From: an uncultured Selenomonadales bacterium
GTDB taxonomy: Bacteria; Bacillota_C; Negativicutes; Selenomonadales; Selenomonadaceae
Length of the DNA: 10,157 bases
Direction: 5' to 3'
Assembly: GCA_937916025.1 (NCBI GenBank)
Contig: CALGGX010000120.1
Coordinates: forward strand, 1 to 10,157
This document shows, piece by piece, positions 1 to 6,900 of this stretch. Position numbers and translations under genes: made by a program. The notes beneath the pieces are model-generated. The model was not told where the DNA came from, ran no database searches, and worked only from the letters and a program-made list of their open reading frames with translations. How positions within the stretch are numbered: position 1 is the stretch's first letter; each line of letters begins with the position of its first letter.

Positions 1-224
1 GATTGACGGCGGATATTTTGACGCAGGTCGGATTGAGCGAATTGGCGGTTCAAAACGCGCAAGATTATCTCGTGCGCGCAATCGGATTGGCGCAAAATGT
101 TGACACGTTGAATACTCTGCATCGAAATTTGCGAACGATGGTAAATCGAGCAAAGGCAATCAATCCCAACAACTACATCAATCTCATTGAACGACACTAC
201 ATGCAGTGCATAATGCAGAGGTGA
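1..224 (+). CDS. C-terminal end of an OGT/SPINDLY-like glycosyltransferase (partial)
   Basis: Only the last ~74 codons are visible, with the stop at 222-224; the gene begins before the window. The tail has the pattern typical of the C-terminus of bacterial TPR-OGT (SPINDLY, GT41) proteins: a segment like 'DYLVRAIGLAQN' followed by 'LHRNLRTMV' and an ending 'NLIERHYMQCI', matching the family's 'Y...A..LA.D...L..LR..LR..M......ff...lE..Y..mw' consensus. Such enzymes transfer GlcNAc-type sugars to Ser/Thr of cytosolic proteins, and in motile bacteria some modify flagellin. The next gene is a FliB-like flagellin methylase starting 7 nt after this stop, which supports a flagellin-modification role. 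That substrate is inference, and the catalytic region is not visible. Confidence 0.6.
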   Translation, partial: LTADILTQVGLSELAVQNAQDYLVRAIGLAQNVDTLNTLHRNLRTMVNRAKAINPNNYINLIERHYMQCIMQR

Positions 225-225
225 T
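217..225 (+). promoter_or_regulatory. Ribosome binding site that fixes the TTG start of the fliB-like gene
   Basis: AGAGGTGAT has an eight-base match (218-225) to the anti-Shine-Dalgarno complement and ends 6 nt before the TTG at 232. No in-frame ATG or GTG lies nearby upstream. The site overlaps the stop codon of the preceding glycosyltransferase gene, so the two genes are probably translationally coupled. Confidence 0.7.
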
Positions 226-231
226 TCGCAG

Positions 232-1458
232 TTGGAAAAAAAATTCCGCTGTTTCGAGCCGACGTACGTTCGGAATTTTCAATGCGATGGTCGGAAATGT
301 GATGCGAAATGCTGTCGCGGTTGGCAGGTCGATATAGATCGCAAGACGCATGACAAATACAAGCAGATTGCCGATCAATCGATGCGCAAAAAAATCCTTG
401 ACAGTCTTTATTGGAATGAGCCGTCGCATACGTATCGCATGAAACTCGACAGAGTGTCGTGTCCTCTGCTCCGAGACGATTTGCTTTGCGATATCCAAAA
501 AAACTTCGGCGAAGCACAACTGTCAAATACATGCGCCGAATTTCCGCGCCGAACGTTTGTTGTCGACGAATTTGCCGAGCGATCGCTCTCGATGACATGT
601 CCGGTTGCCGCCGAACTCGCGCTTCTCAATCCTGAGCCGCTGAAATTTCATTATGTCGAATTGAAAACCGTCCGCGCGGCGTGTTTCTTCTATCGAAGTG
701 CCGTCGAAATGCCCGCGCGCAAATTCTTGCCGATCCTTCAGAAAATCAGTTTTGAAGTTCTGCAGGATCGACGTCTTTCGATAAACAATCGCCTGACCGC
801 GCTCGGCTTTATCACGTCCGAACTTGACTCTATGCTTCTCAACGGCAGAGAACAACAATTCGAGCTGATTCCGAACGTCTATCACTCGGACGAATATTTT
901 CAATCGCTCGCCGCGCGGTGCAAGCAATTGCCGTTTTCGACGCCGAATTACATCATCTTCATTGTCGAGCTGATGCAAAAACTGTTTCAAAATGCGGTTG
1001 TTTACTATTCCGATAAACAACGCGTTTTTACGCAATATCCGATCGACGCGTTTCATTTGACGGAACCGTTTGACACGTGGGAAGATGTCATCGCGCTTTA
1101 CAATCAAAACATCGACGCGTATCAAAAATTCGTAATGCAACCTTTCGGCAATGTCGTCGAGAATTATCTCGTGCATTCATTCTTCGCCGGTCTGTATCCG
1201 TGCCACGCGCCCATCACTCTGTTTAACAATTACTTCCTGTTTCTGTCGCTGTTCAAAGTGTTCGAGTTCGGATTGATCTCGATGGCGGCGGTGCTTCGCG
1301 AAAAATTTTCGATTGATGATCTGCTCGAATTCATCGAGAGATTTGCCAATCGCGTCGATCACGCCTCGCTCTTCACGCAAATCACGCTCGACTTCATTAC
1401 CGACAAAGTCTCCGAGCCTCTCAATTTGATGTCCGCGCTCCTCGACAATCGTTTTTAA
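232..1458 (+). CDS. fliB: FliB-like flagellin lysine N-methylase (YkgJ-type cysteine cluster protein)
   Basis: This 408-residue protein has the cysteine layout of the FliB family. The N-terminus carries C7, then C18, C23, C27 and C28 ('CDGRKCDAKCC'), followed by C77 ('CPLL'), C86, C101 in 'TCAEFPR' and C123 in 'SLSMTCPVAAEL'. In Salmonella FliB methylates surface lysines of flagellin, and Firmicutes homologues are annotated as flagellin lysine N-methylases; the clustered cysteines probably bind a metal centre. Length agrees with the family (about 400). The start is TTG, chosen because a strong ribosome binding site sits just upstream and the conserved N-terminal cysteines begin immediately after. 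It follows an OGT-like glycosyltransferase end by 7 nt, so the pair probably forms the end of a flagellin modification operon. No flagellin gene is visible to confirm the substrate. The symbol is by family resemblance. Confidence 0.8.
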   Translation: MEKKFRCFEPTYVRNFQCDGRKCDAKCCRGWQVDIDRKTHDKYKQIADQSMRKKILDSLYWNEPSHTYRMKLDRVSCPLLRDDLLCDIQKNFGEAQLSNTCAEFPRRTFVVDEFAERSLSMTCPVAAELALLNPEPLKFHYVELKTVRAACFFYRSAVEMPARKFLPILQKISFEVLQDRRLSINNRLTALGFITSELDSMLLNGREQQFELIPNVYHSDEYFQSLAARCKQLPFSTPNYIIFIVELMQKLFQNAVVYYSDKQRVFTQYPIDAFHLTEPFDTWEDVIALYNQNIDAYQKFVMQPFGNVVENYLVHSFFAGLYPCHAPITLFNNYFLFLSLFKVFEFGLISMAAVLREKFSIDDLLEFIERFANRVDHASLFTQITLDFITDKVSEPLNLMSALLDNRF

Positions 1459-1502
1459 TCGAAATTTAATCCTGCTCTAAAGAAAATCCGAATTCGGCGA
1501 TT

Positions 1503-1508
1503 TATAAT
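1503..1508 (+). promoter_or_regulatory. Candidate promoter -10 box for the trpF-acyltransferase operon
   Basis: A perfect TATAAT lies 22 nt before the ATG of the small peptide at 1531, in the only gap (1459-1530) between the fliB-like gene and the downstream run. The -35 region at the usual spacing is poor (AAGAAA, about 1480-1485). A ten-base palindrome, CCGAATTCGG, occupies 1488-1497 between the two boxes and could be an operator or chance. I see no terminator for the fliB-like gene in this gap, so read-through is also possible. Confidence 0.4.
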
Positions 1509-1530
1509 CGGCTCGAAAGGGTGAGGAGCG

Positions 1531-1617
1531 ATGAAATTGACGAAACGAATGATAATCGGAATGTTGAGCGGCATATTGATTATGGGCGGAGGGCTCGGAA
1601 TATATCTGTATCTGTGA
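1531..1617 (+). CDS. Small putative single-span membrane peptide (28 aa)
   Basis: I do not recognise this gene. The frame encodes 28 residues beginning MKLTKR, a basic N-terminus, followed by about 21 hydrophobic or glycine residues ending 'GIYLYL': the profile of a one-pass membrane peptide with N-in orientation, or an uncleaved signal anchor. It has a good ribosome binding site (GGTGAGGAG, 1520-1528) directly before the ATG, sits just downstream of a TATAAT box, and ends 12 nt before the trpF ATG. That packing is the main argument that it is translated. It contains no tryptophan codons, so it is not a classical trp attenuator leader peptide. Its function is unknown and its reality needs conservation or ribosome profiling data. 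Confidence 0.45.
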   Translation: MKLTKRMIIGMLSGILIMGGGLGIYLYL

Positions 1618-1629
1618 TTGGAGAATTGT

Positions 1630-2250
1630 ATGATCAAAGTAAAAATTTGCGGCATAAAAACTCTCGAAGCCGCGCAAGTTGCAATCAATAACGGAGCCGA
1701 TTTTCTCGGCTTCATTTTTTTTGCGCGGAGTCGGCGATACATCGAGCCGAATACCGCCGCCGAAATTTCCCGGCAATGTTCCGACGTCAAACGCGTGGGA
1801 GTTTTTGTCGATGAGGATTCGGACATCGTCAATTCAATCGCCGAGCGCGTCGGACTCGATTACATTCAACTGCACGGCAACGAAACTGCCGAATACGCGT
1901 CGAAGATCGAGCGTCCGATCATAAAGGCGTGGCGTTTCGGCGATAATTTTGATTGCAGGATTGCGAATGAATTTCCGTGTGATATAATATTGCTCGACAG
2001 TTTTGTTCGCGGGCAGGCGGGCGGAACGGGGCAGCTGTTCAATTGGACGGCGGCGGCGCGAATGACTTCCGAGCTGAAAAAGCCGTTGCTGATTGCGGGC
2101 GGTATTTCGATTGAAAACGTTTCGACGGCGGTGGAGATTTTTCAACCGTACGGCATTGACGTGAGCGGCAGTTTGGAAGTCGACGGCGAAAAATCCGCCG
2201 CCAAGATCGAACAATTCATGCGAGTCGTTCACTCGATTGGAGGAAACTGA
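1630..2250 (+). CDS. trpF: Phosphoribosylanthranilate isomerase
   Basis: TrpF converts N-(5'-phosphoribosyl)anthranilate to CdRP, the step of tryptophan synthesis before TrpC. The 206-residue protein opens with 'IKVKICGI', placing the catalytic base at Cys7, and has 'GADFLGFIFF', 'RVGVFVDE', 'IQLHGNE', 'IILLDSF' with the probable general acid Asp123, 'GGTGQLFNW', 'LLIAGGIS' and the C-terminal phosphate-binding 'GIDVSGSLE', giving a complete (beta/alpha)8 barrel of normal length. The last motif reads DVSGS where DVSSG is most common. I chose ATG 1630 over the in-frame TTG at 1618 because GGAG at 1619-1622 sits 7 nt before it and because Cys7 then falls at its usual number. Its stop overlaps the ATG of the ACT gene (ATGA). 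No other trp genes except trpC are in the window. Confidence 0.95.
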   Translation: MIKVKICGIKTLEAAQVAINNGADFLGFIFFARSRRYIEPNTAAEISRQCSDVKRVGVFVDEDSDIVNSIAERVGLDYIQLHGNETAEYASKIERPIIKAWRFGDNFDCRIANEFPCDIILLDSFVRGQAGGTGQLFNWTAAARMTSELKKPLLIAGGISIENVSTAVEIFQPYGIDVSGSLEVDGEKSAAKIEQFMRVVHSIGGN

Positions 2251-2618
2251 TGACACTGAAGAAACTGAATTGCGAGATGACGGTCTGCAAAGTCCGGCGT
2301 ATGGAAGATGCAATCGTCGACGGGAATTTTCTCTTCATCGGAAAAACGGATGTCGAAATTTCGTTGGTATGCGAGACGGCACATGCGCCGCGCGAAACGC
2401 TCGAACGCAATGACGGCTGGCTGGGTTTTCGCATCGAAGGACAGCTCGAATTTTCGTTGATCGGAATACTCGCGCGCATCTCGAAAGTGCTCGCCGACGC
2501 CGGAATCGGAATTTTTGTAATCTCGACATTCGACACGGACTATATCCTCGTCAAAGCGGAAGATTTTGAGCGTGCAATCGAAAAGCTCCGCGCGGACGGA
2601 TATGAAATCGCCGATTGA
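2250..2618 (+). CDS. Small ACT-domain protein (ACT_7/CASTOR-like)
   Basis: A 122-residue protein of a family common in Firmicutes and annotated simply as ACT domain-containing protein. Visible hallmarks are 'FLFIGKTDVEISLVC' near residue 30, 'DGWLGFRIEGQLEFSLIGIL' (roughly residues 53-72), and 'LADAGIGIFVISTFDTDYIL' (roughly residues 80-100), the last being the typical ACT ligand-binding core. ACT domains bind small ligands, usually amino acids, and regulate partners. The ATG overlaps the trpF stop and is preceded by GGAGGA at 2239-2244. The gene lies between trpF and trpC, which makes an amino-acid-sensing role in tryptophan synthesis a reasonable guess, but no ligand or partner is shown by the sequence. 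There is no enzyme domain attached. Confidence 0.85.
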   Translation: MTLKKLNCEMTVCKVRRMEDAIVDGNFLFIGKTDVEISLVCETAHAPRETLERNDGWLGFRIEGQLEFSLIGILARISKVLADAGIGIFVISTFDTDYILVKAEDFERAIEKLRADGYEIAD

Positions 2619-2633
2619 TCGGAGGTTTGACTG

Positions 2634-3419
2634 ATGAAAAATATTTTGGCTGAAATTGTCGAAAACAAAAAAATGATCGTCGACGCGGCAAAACAATCCG
2701 TTCCGCTCTCGCGGATTAAATCCGAACTCGAGATCGGACATTTCCGGATGTCGCGGGCGATCAAAAAAGGTGATTGGGCGTTGATTGCCGAGTGCAAATT
2801 GCAATCGCCGGCGAAGGGGCGGCTCAATTCGACGCACTCTGTTGTCGAGCTCGCGCGCATTTATCAAAAAAACGGAGCGGCAATGTTGTCCGTTCACACC
2901 GATCCGCATTTCCTCGGCTCGAACGAAAGTTTTTCGGAAGTCCGCCGCGCGGTTGAATTGCCGTTGCTCCGCAAAGACTTTATCATCGACGAATATCAAT
3001 TGTTTGAATCGCGAATGCTCGGCGCGGATGCCGTGCTTTTGATCGTTCGGATTTTGACGGCGGAACAGTTGCGGCGATTTTTATATATCGCGTGGTCGCT
3101 CGGAATGGATTGCCTTGTCGAAGTGCATGACGCGGCTGACATGAAACTCGCGCTCGAAACGCGCGCGGAGTTTATCGGCATCAACAATCGAAACTTGACA
3201 ACGTTCACAACATCGATCGAGCAGACGATTCAATTGATGCCGCTTGCCGATCGGTCGCGTACATTAATCAGCGAGAGCGGCGTGTTTTCGATCGACGACA
3301 TAAAAAAACTCCGCGCGGCGGGAGCGGACGGAATTCTCGTCGGCGAAGGACTCGTTCGCGCGAATGACATTGCGGAACAGACGAAACTTTTTTCGGCAAT
3401 GAACGGAGGTATCAATTGA
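2634..3419 (+). CDS. trpC: Indole-3-glycerol phosphate synthase
   Basis: TrpC closes the indole ring, turning CdRP, the TrpF product, into indole-3-glycerol phosphate. The 261-residue sequence has the family motifs in order: 'IAECKLQSPAKG' with Glu53 and Lys55, 'LSVHTDPHFLGS' around 85-96, 'LLRKDFIIDEYQLFE' with catalytic Lys114, 'LVEVHD' with Glu163, 'GINNRNL' with Asn184, 'LISESGV' with Glu214, and 'ADGILVGEGLVRA' for phosphate binding. SPAKG replaces the usual SPSKG, a mild change. GGAGG at 2621-2625 supports the ATG. It is a separate enzyme here, not a TrpC-TrpF fusion, and it follows rather than precedes trpF. The final base of its TGA is the first base of the next gene's ATG, tying it to the acyltransferase. 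Confidence 0.95.
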   Translation: MKNILAEIVENKKMIVDAAKQSVPLSRIKSELEIGHFRMSRAIKKGDWALIAECKLQSPAKGRLNSTHSVVELARIYQKNGAAMLSVHTDPHFLGSNESFSEVRRAVELPLLRKDFIIDEYQLFESRMLGADAVLLIVRILTAEQLRRFLYIAWSLGMDCLVEVHDAADMKLALETRAEFIGINNRNLTTFTTSIEQTIQLMPLADRSRTLISESGVFSIDDIKKLRAAGADGILVGEGLVRANDIAEQTKLFSAMNGGIN

Positions 3420-4384
3420 TGGTAAAAGTTTTGATGTGGGGCGTCGATGATCTGTTTCCGAGCCTCGCGCCGTATTACGAAAATTACATTCGATTGGGGC
3501 TGATGCAAGTCGCGGGATACGGCATTTCCTTCTCAACACAGGGGGGGGGGGGAGCCGAACAATGGGCAGTCGTTGAGAATTTGCAAAGCATGAAGCCCGT
3601 CAAAAATCTTGTTTTCGACAGAATAATTCTCTCGACCGAGAACAATTTGTATTCCAGAATCAAACAATTGGAAAACATGAAAATTCCGCGAAACATCATC
3701 ATTGACGGCGTCATTTTCAAAATCCCGGGGCTCGACTTCAAAACTTTTATCGAAACCGGCAAGGCGATCGTCAGACAAAATGCAAATGCCGTTGTCGACG
3801 TCACGCATGCAATATATCATCGCGTTTATCGGCTTCCGAATGTAAAAATGAATCTCGGAATCAAGAGTACAATCAATCATACCGCATTTGAAGGCGACGG
3901 CGAAGTCGATATCGGCAACTTCTCGCAAATTTCATGGAGTCAATTGTTCGAGTTGAATATGAATCATAAGTATCAGAACATCGGACATGATCACAGCCGC
4001 GTTTCGATTTTTGCACAAATACATTGGAATTGGCCGAATCCGAAGCCGCCGATTTCTGCCGGGCAAATAAAGCCGTGCCGCATTTCGATCGGAAACGACG
4101 TATGGATCTGTCGCGGCTGTCGATTGAAATCCAATGATCCGGATCATCCGCTCGTGATCGGTGACGGCGCGGTGATCGCAGCCGACAGTGTTGTCGTAAA
4201 ATCCGTGCCGCCGTATGCGATTGTCGGAGGCAATCCCGCGCGTTTGATCAGAATGCGTTTCGAGCCCGATATTGTCGAAGGGCTTCGGCGCATTCGTTGG
4301 TGGGATTGGTCGATGGAAAAAATATACGCGAACTATAAGTATTTCGACGATCCTCGGAAATTCGTCGAGAAATTCGATCAGTGA
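3419..4384 (+). CDS. Hexapeptide-repeat acyltransferase A, phase-variable by a G12 tract (in frame)
   Basis: The 321-residue protein ends in a left-handed beta-helix acyltransferase domain of the CatB/Vat (xenobiotic acetyltransferase-like) type: 'ISIGNDVWI', 'VIGDGAVIAADSVVVKSVPPYAIVGGNPARLI' (C-terminal third), then 'RRIRWWDW'. His183 in 'MNHKY' is a plausible catalytic histidine by analogy with Vat and CatB. Residues 1-150 ('MWGVDDLFPSLAPYYE', 'FDRIILST', 'IIIDGVIFKIPGLD') form a separate N-terminal domain, perhaps Rossmann-like as in PglD; that is tentative. The ATG overlaps the trpC stop and follows GGAGGT at 3405-3410. Codons 41-45 contain a run of 12 G, giving Gly42-Gly45. At this length the frame is open; G13 or G11 would each hit a stop within about 15 codons. 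It probably O-acetylates a surface glycan or polymer; the acceptor is unknown. It is paralogous to acyltransferase B. Confidence 0.85.
   Translation: MVKVLMWGVDDLFPSLAPYYENYIRLGLMQVAGYGISFSTQGGGGAEQWAVVENLQSMKPVKNLVFDRIILSTENNLYSRIKQLENMKIPRNIIIDGVIFKIPGLDFKTFIETGKAIVRQNANAVVDVTHAIYHRVYRLPNVKMNLGIKSTINHTAFEGDGEVDIGNFSQISWSQLFELNMNHKYQNIGHDHSRVSIFAQIHWNWPNPKPPISAGQIKPCRISIGNDVWICRGCRLKSNDPDHPLVIGDGAVIAADSVVVKSVPPYAIVGGNPARLIRMRFEPDIVEGLRRIRWWDWSMEKIYANYKYFDDPRKFVEKFDQ
3541..3552 (+). repeat. Poly-G tract (G12) inside acyltransferase A
   Basis: Twelve consecutive G span the last base of codon 41 (Gln) and the glycine codons 42-45. No other homopolymer in the window reaches ten bases. Reading on with one G added gives a TGA seven codons past the tract; one G removed gives a TGA after about a dozen codons. 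It is therefore a likely slipped-strand phase-variation switch, in the ON register here. Homopolymer length is also the kind of call that sequencing gets wrong. Confidence 0.85.
4030..4054 (+). repeat. Direct repeat 1 shared with 7530-7554 (25 bp identical)
   Basis: This block in acyltransferase A (encoding 'WPNPKPPI') is identical to 7530-7554 in acyltransferase B, exactly 3500 bp away and in the same orientation. It is one of several perfect blocks shared by the paralogues and is a possible crossover point. Confidence 0.8.
4147..4173 (+). repeat. Direct repeat 2 shared with 7647-7673 (27 bp identical)
   Basis: Encodes 'PLVIGDGAV' of the beta-helix in both copies, again offset by 3500 bp. 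A further 22-bp identity lies at 4288-4309 versus 7788-7809, and a 21-bp one near the start codons (3427-3447 versus 6905-6925, offset 3478). Confidence 0.8.
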
Positions 4385-4401
4385 AAGGGTTGATGTAATA
4401 A

Positions 4402-6900
4402 ATGGCGATTGAAGCGTTAATCGACATCAAAGATTTTTTGCCGGACGGAATCACTCCGATCCAAAACGGAATCATCACGGCAAATCTTTTGCGAAAAATT
4501 CATTGCGGAGGAACACTGTATATCGATGCCGCGCGGAGTTGGTTGGCGATGGTTCGCGCGGCGTCAACGGACGGAGTTTTTTTGAGTTTGAATCACCCTG
4601 CCGGAGCGTATCGAGATATCATTCGGCAACGCAAAATGTTTGCGGATCGGTTCGTCGAAATCAAAGATGCGTCGTCCGTACCGCCCGATGCCGTTTGCGT
4701 CGAATTCGACGACAAAACTTGGCAACTGAAAGACGACATGGAATTTATTGAAGTGCCCGGTCAAAGTTCGCATGGCTACGGTTTGGCGGTGCGCCTCGGC
4801 AATATTCAGAACCCGGACGTTCAAGATTGGCTTGATAAAAATGCCGAGCAGTTCGGTTTTGTTCGAGAATACGATTTTCTGCCGTCGCGATATGTTTACA
4901 TTAAAAGTCGGCAAGCCGTTCCGGAGCGTGTTTTGGAAATCGAAAATCTTTTGCCGGAACCGCAATTTTCCGCCAAACAAATTGCGCAAGCCTGCGGTTG
5001 CCGATGGCTGAAGACTCCCGCCGATACTTGGAGTTGCAACGGCATGTTTTATGCCGCGCCCTTCCGCGCGGGTGCGCTTGCCGTCATTGATCAAGGCAAC
5101 GGCATCGGCATAAGCGAAAAATCAATCCGCACTCTGTTTCGACAGTGCGCCGGTTTCATCTGCACGCAACCTTCCGACGATATCATCAAACGCAATCGTC
5201 CGATTTTGCTGACTTCAAATGTTAACGATACGATTGAAAAACTGAACGCGCTTTTTGATGCGGCTCCGAGCGAGGTCGACGCGAAAGAGGCTGCCGTCGA
5301 CATCAACGAACTGCAGTCGGAGCTGAATTTCTATAAAAAGACCAATCCGGAATCGGTGATATTTCAGCGCAAGAAAAAACTCGCCGAGCGGTTGTTGCAA
5401 ATTCCCGTCGAAGAATTGCAAAACGCGCCGGAGCAATTGTGGTACGGCGAATATCTCGCGCTGTTGGCAATCCGAATTCAACAACCTGCATTGCGTTGTT
5501 TGGCAAAGGATATCGTCGATAAACTCGTTGCTCGGTATTCGGAGATTAAAGACAAATCGGAGCGGGAACTCGTCGTTTTAAGTCTGTTGCAGTTCATGGA
5601 GCCGCAAGAATTGCCGATGCCGTTTAATCAGCATCTGTGGACGGAGCAAATGATCTCGGACGTTCGGAATGTTTTTTTGAATCAATTTTTGAAGATCAGT
5701 TATTCGGATGATGATACTTCGACATATTGGCTTGCACGGCAAATGACGTGGCGACATGGCGATCGCAAACCGCGCATTGCATTTCTGATGAGCTCGAACA
5801 ACAAAAACGACAAGCTCCTGCCGCTGTACAGCGCAATGCGTGAGAGAGATGATATGGAAGTTTTCATGATTTTTCATCCTTCCGCCGCTTACAAACATTC
5901 CGATCGATTTTGGAACTTTTTCCATGAACTGTTTCCGAACGACAAGATTTATGATGTTTCGGGCGTGCAGGATTTTCGACGGCTGAAACCGGATTACGTT
6001 TTCTGTCAAAGTCCGTATGAAGAGCGGCGTCCGTTTCCGAGTTTTGTAATGAGTGACGTTGTTCGGTTTGCAAAGGTTTGTCATGTGACGTACGGGGCTT
6101 CGATCGCGCATACTTACATCGACAGATTGATCAAAGATCGGATGAATTTTTATCGCAATGTGTATTTCATTTTCTGCTCCGCCGAAACCGCAAAAGAAAA
6201 AATCACGGCAATGTTTTCGGAAAATGCGAATATGGGGTATCAGCACTTTGAATTTCTCGGATATCCGGTTTTGGAGAATGTCGACAACTCGGAGCCGGAA
6301 CCGCATTCGACGAAACGAATTTTGTGGACGCCGCGTTGGAGTTACAACGCGAGAACCGGCGGCAGTCATTTTCTCGAGTACAAAGACAAATTCGTGACGT
6401 TGCGCGAAAGATACGGAGATAAGGTCGAGCTCGCGATGCGCCCGCACGTCAATACATTCCGAGACCTGCAGGATAAACAGCTTATCTCGAAAGAAGACGT
6501 TGTCGCTTACAAGCGTCGGCTCAAAGAAAATGAAATTGAATTGTACTCGACCTTCGTCGATCTCGAAGAGAATTTCAAGCAATCGGATATTTTGTTGACG
6601 GATTATTCGTCGATCGTCGTCGTGTATTTCCTGACGGGGCGTCCGATCATCTATTGCGATTTTCCGAATGCGGTGATGATGCCGGAGTACGAGGAGATGC
6701 TCGAGTGCATGTACGTTGCGCGCAGTTGGGAGGATGTCGAGCGGTATCTCGACGATCTCGTCAACGGAATCGATCCGCTCTTCGAGCGTCGGCAGAAAGC
6801 CGTCGAAAAAATCCGCGCGGCACATGCAAATGCGTCGACGCGAATCATCGAGCGAGTTTTGCAAGATTTTAACGACTGTTTGGAGGATACCGACGTATGA
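4402..6900 (+). CDS. CDP-glycerol glycerophosphotransferase-like surface polymer transferase with degenerate M15-like N-terminus
   Basis: An 832-residue multidomain protein. Residues ~455-815 look like the GT-B domain of TagB/TagF-type CDP-glycerol:poly(glycerophosphate) glycerophosphotransferases: 'RKPRIAFLMSS' at 455, 'HVTYG' with His561, 'RILWTPRWS', 'AMRPHVNTF' with His682, and the signature 'LLTDYSSIVVVYFLTGRPIIYCD' around 731-753. The usual HG near the donor site is YG here. Residues ~20-165 resemble VanY/M15 D,D-carboxypeptidases, but the SxHxxGxAxD motif reads SSHGYGLAVR, with Asp replaced by Arg131 and the later zinc-ligand His apparently missing, so peptidase activity is unlikely. 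Residues ~188-290 faintly recall a MurE/MurF N-terminal domain. No signal peptide or membrane span; it probably acts at the inner face of the membrane. The ATG lies 17 nt after acyltransferase A (AAAGGG upstream, loose spacing), and its stop overlaps the ATG of B. Acceptor and donor are not shown. Confidence 0.75.
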   Translation: MAIEALIDIKDFLPDGITPIQNGIITANLLRKIHCGGTLYIDAARSWLAMVRAASTDGVFLSLNHPAGAYRDIIRQRKMFADRFVEIKDASSVPPDAVCVEFDDKTWQLKDDMEFIEVPGQSSHGYGLAVRLGNIQNPDVQDWLDKNAEQFGFVREYDFLPSRYVYIKSRQAVPERVLEIENLLPEPQFSAKQIAQACGCRWLKTPADTWSCNGMFYAAPFRAGALAVIDQGNGIGISEKSIRTLFRQCAGFICTQPSDDIIKRNRPILLTSNVNDTIEKLNALFDAAPSEVDAKEAAVDINELQSELNFYKKTNPESVIFQRKKKLAERLLQIPVEELQNAPEQLWYGEYLALLAIRIQQPALRCLAKDIVDKLVARYSEIKDKSERELVVLSLLQFMEPQELPMPFNQHLWTEQMISDVRNVFLNQFLKISYSDDDTSTYWLARQMTWRHGDRKPRIAFLMSSNNKNDKLLPLYSAMRERDDMEVFMIFHPSAAYKHSDRFWNFFHELFPNDKIYDVSGVQDFRRLKPDYVFCQSPYEERRPFPSFVMSDVVRFAKVCHVTYGASIAHTYIDRLIKDRMNFYRNVYFIFCSAETAKEKITAMFSENANMGYQHFEFLGYPVLENVDNSEPEPHSTKRILWTPRWSYNARTGGSHFLEYKDKFVTLRERYGDKVELAMRPHVNTFRDLQDKQLISKEDVVAYKRRLKENEIELYSTFVDLEENFKQSDILLTDYSSIVVVYFLTGRPIIYCDFPNAVMMPEYEEMLECMYVARSWEDVERYLDDLVNGIDPLFERRQKAVEKIRAAHANASTRIIERVLQDFNDCLEDTDV

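Noticed and set aside
1488..1497. Palindrome CCGAATTCGG as an operator for the trp-acyltransferase operon.
   Set aside because: Only ten bases, no second copy in the window and no known TrpR-like or other operator match; kept only as a remark in the promoter entry.
1459..1530. A trp attenuator, T-box or TRAP-type leader upstream of trpF.
   Set aside because: The gap is 72 nt, with no terminator hairpin, no Trp-codon leader peptide, no T-box sequence and no row of GAG/TAG triplets.
5578..6864. A 428-codon open frame on the minus strand opposite the 832-residue gene.
   Set aside because: It is antisense to a gene with clear family motifs, has no recognisable domains and is rich in Arg/His/Ile as expected of a shadow frame in this codon usage.
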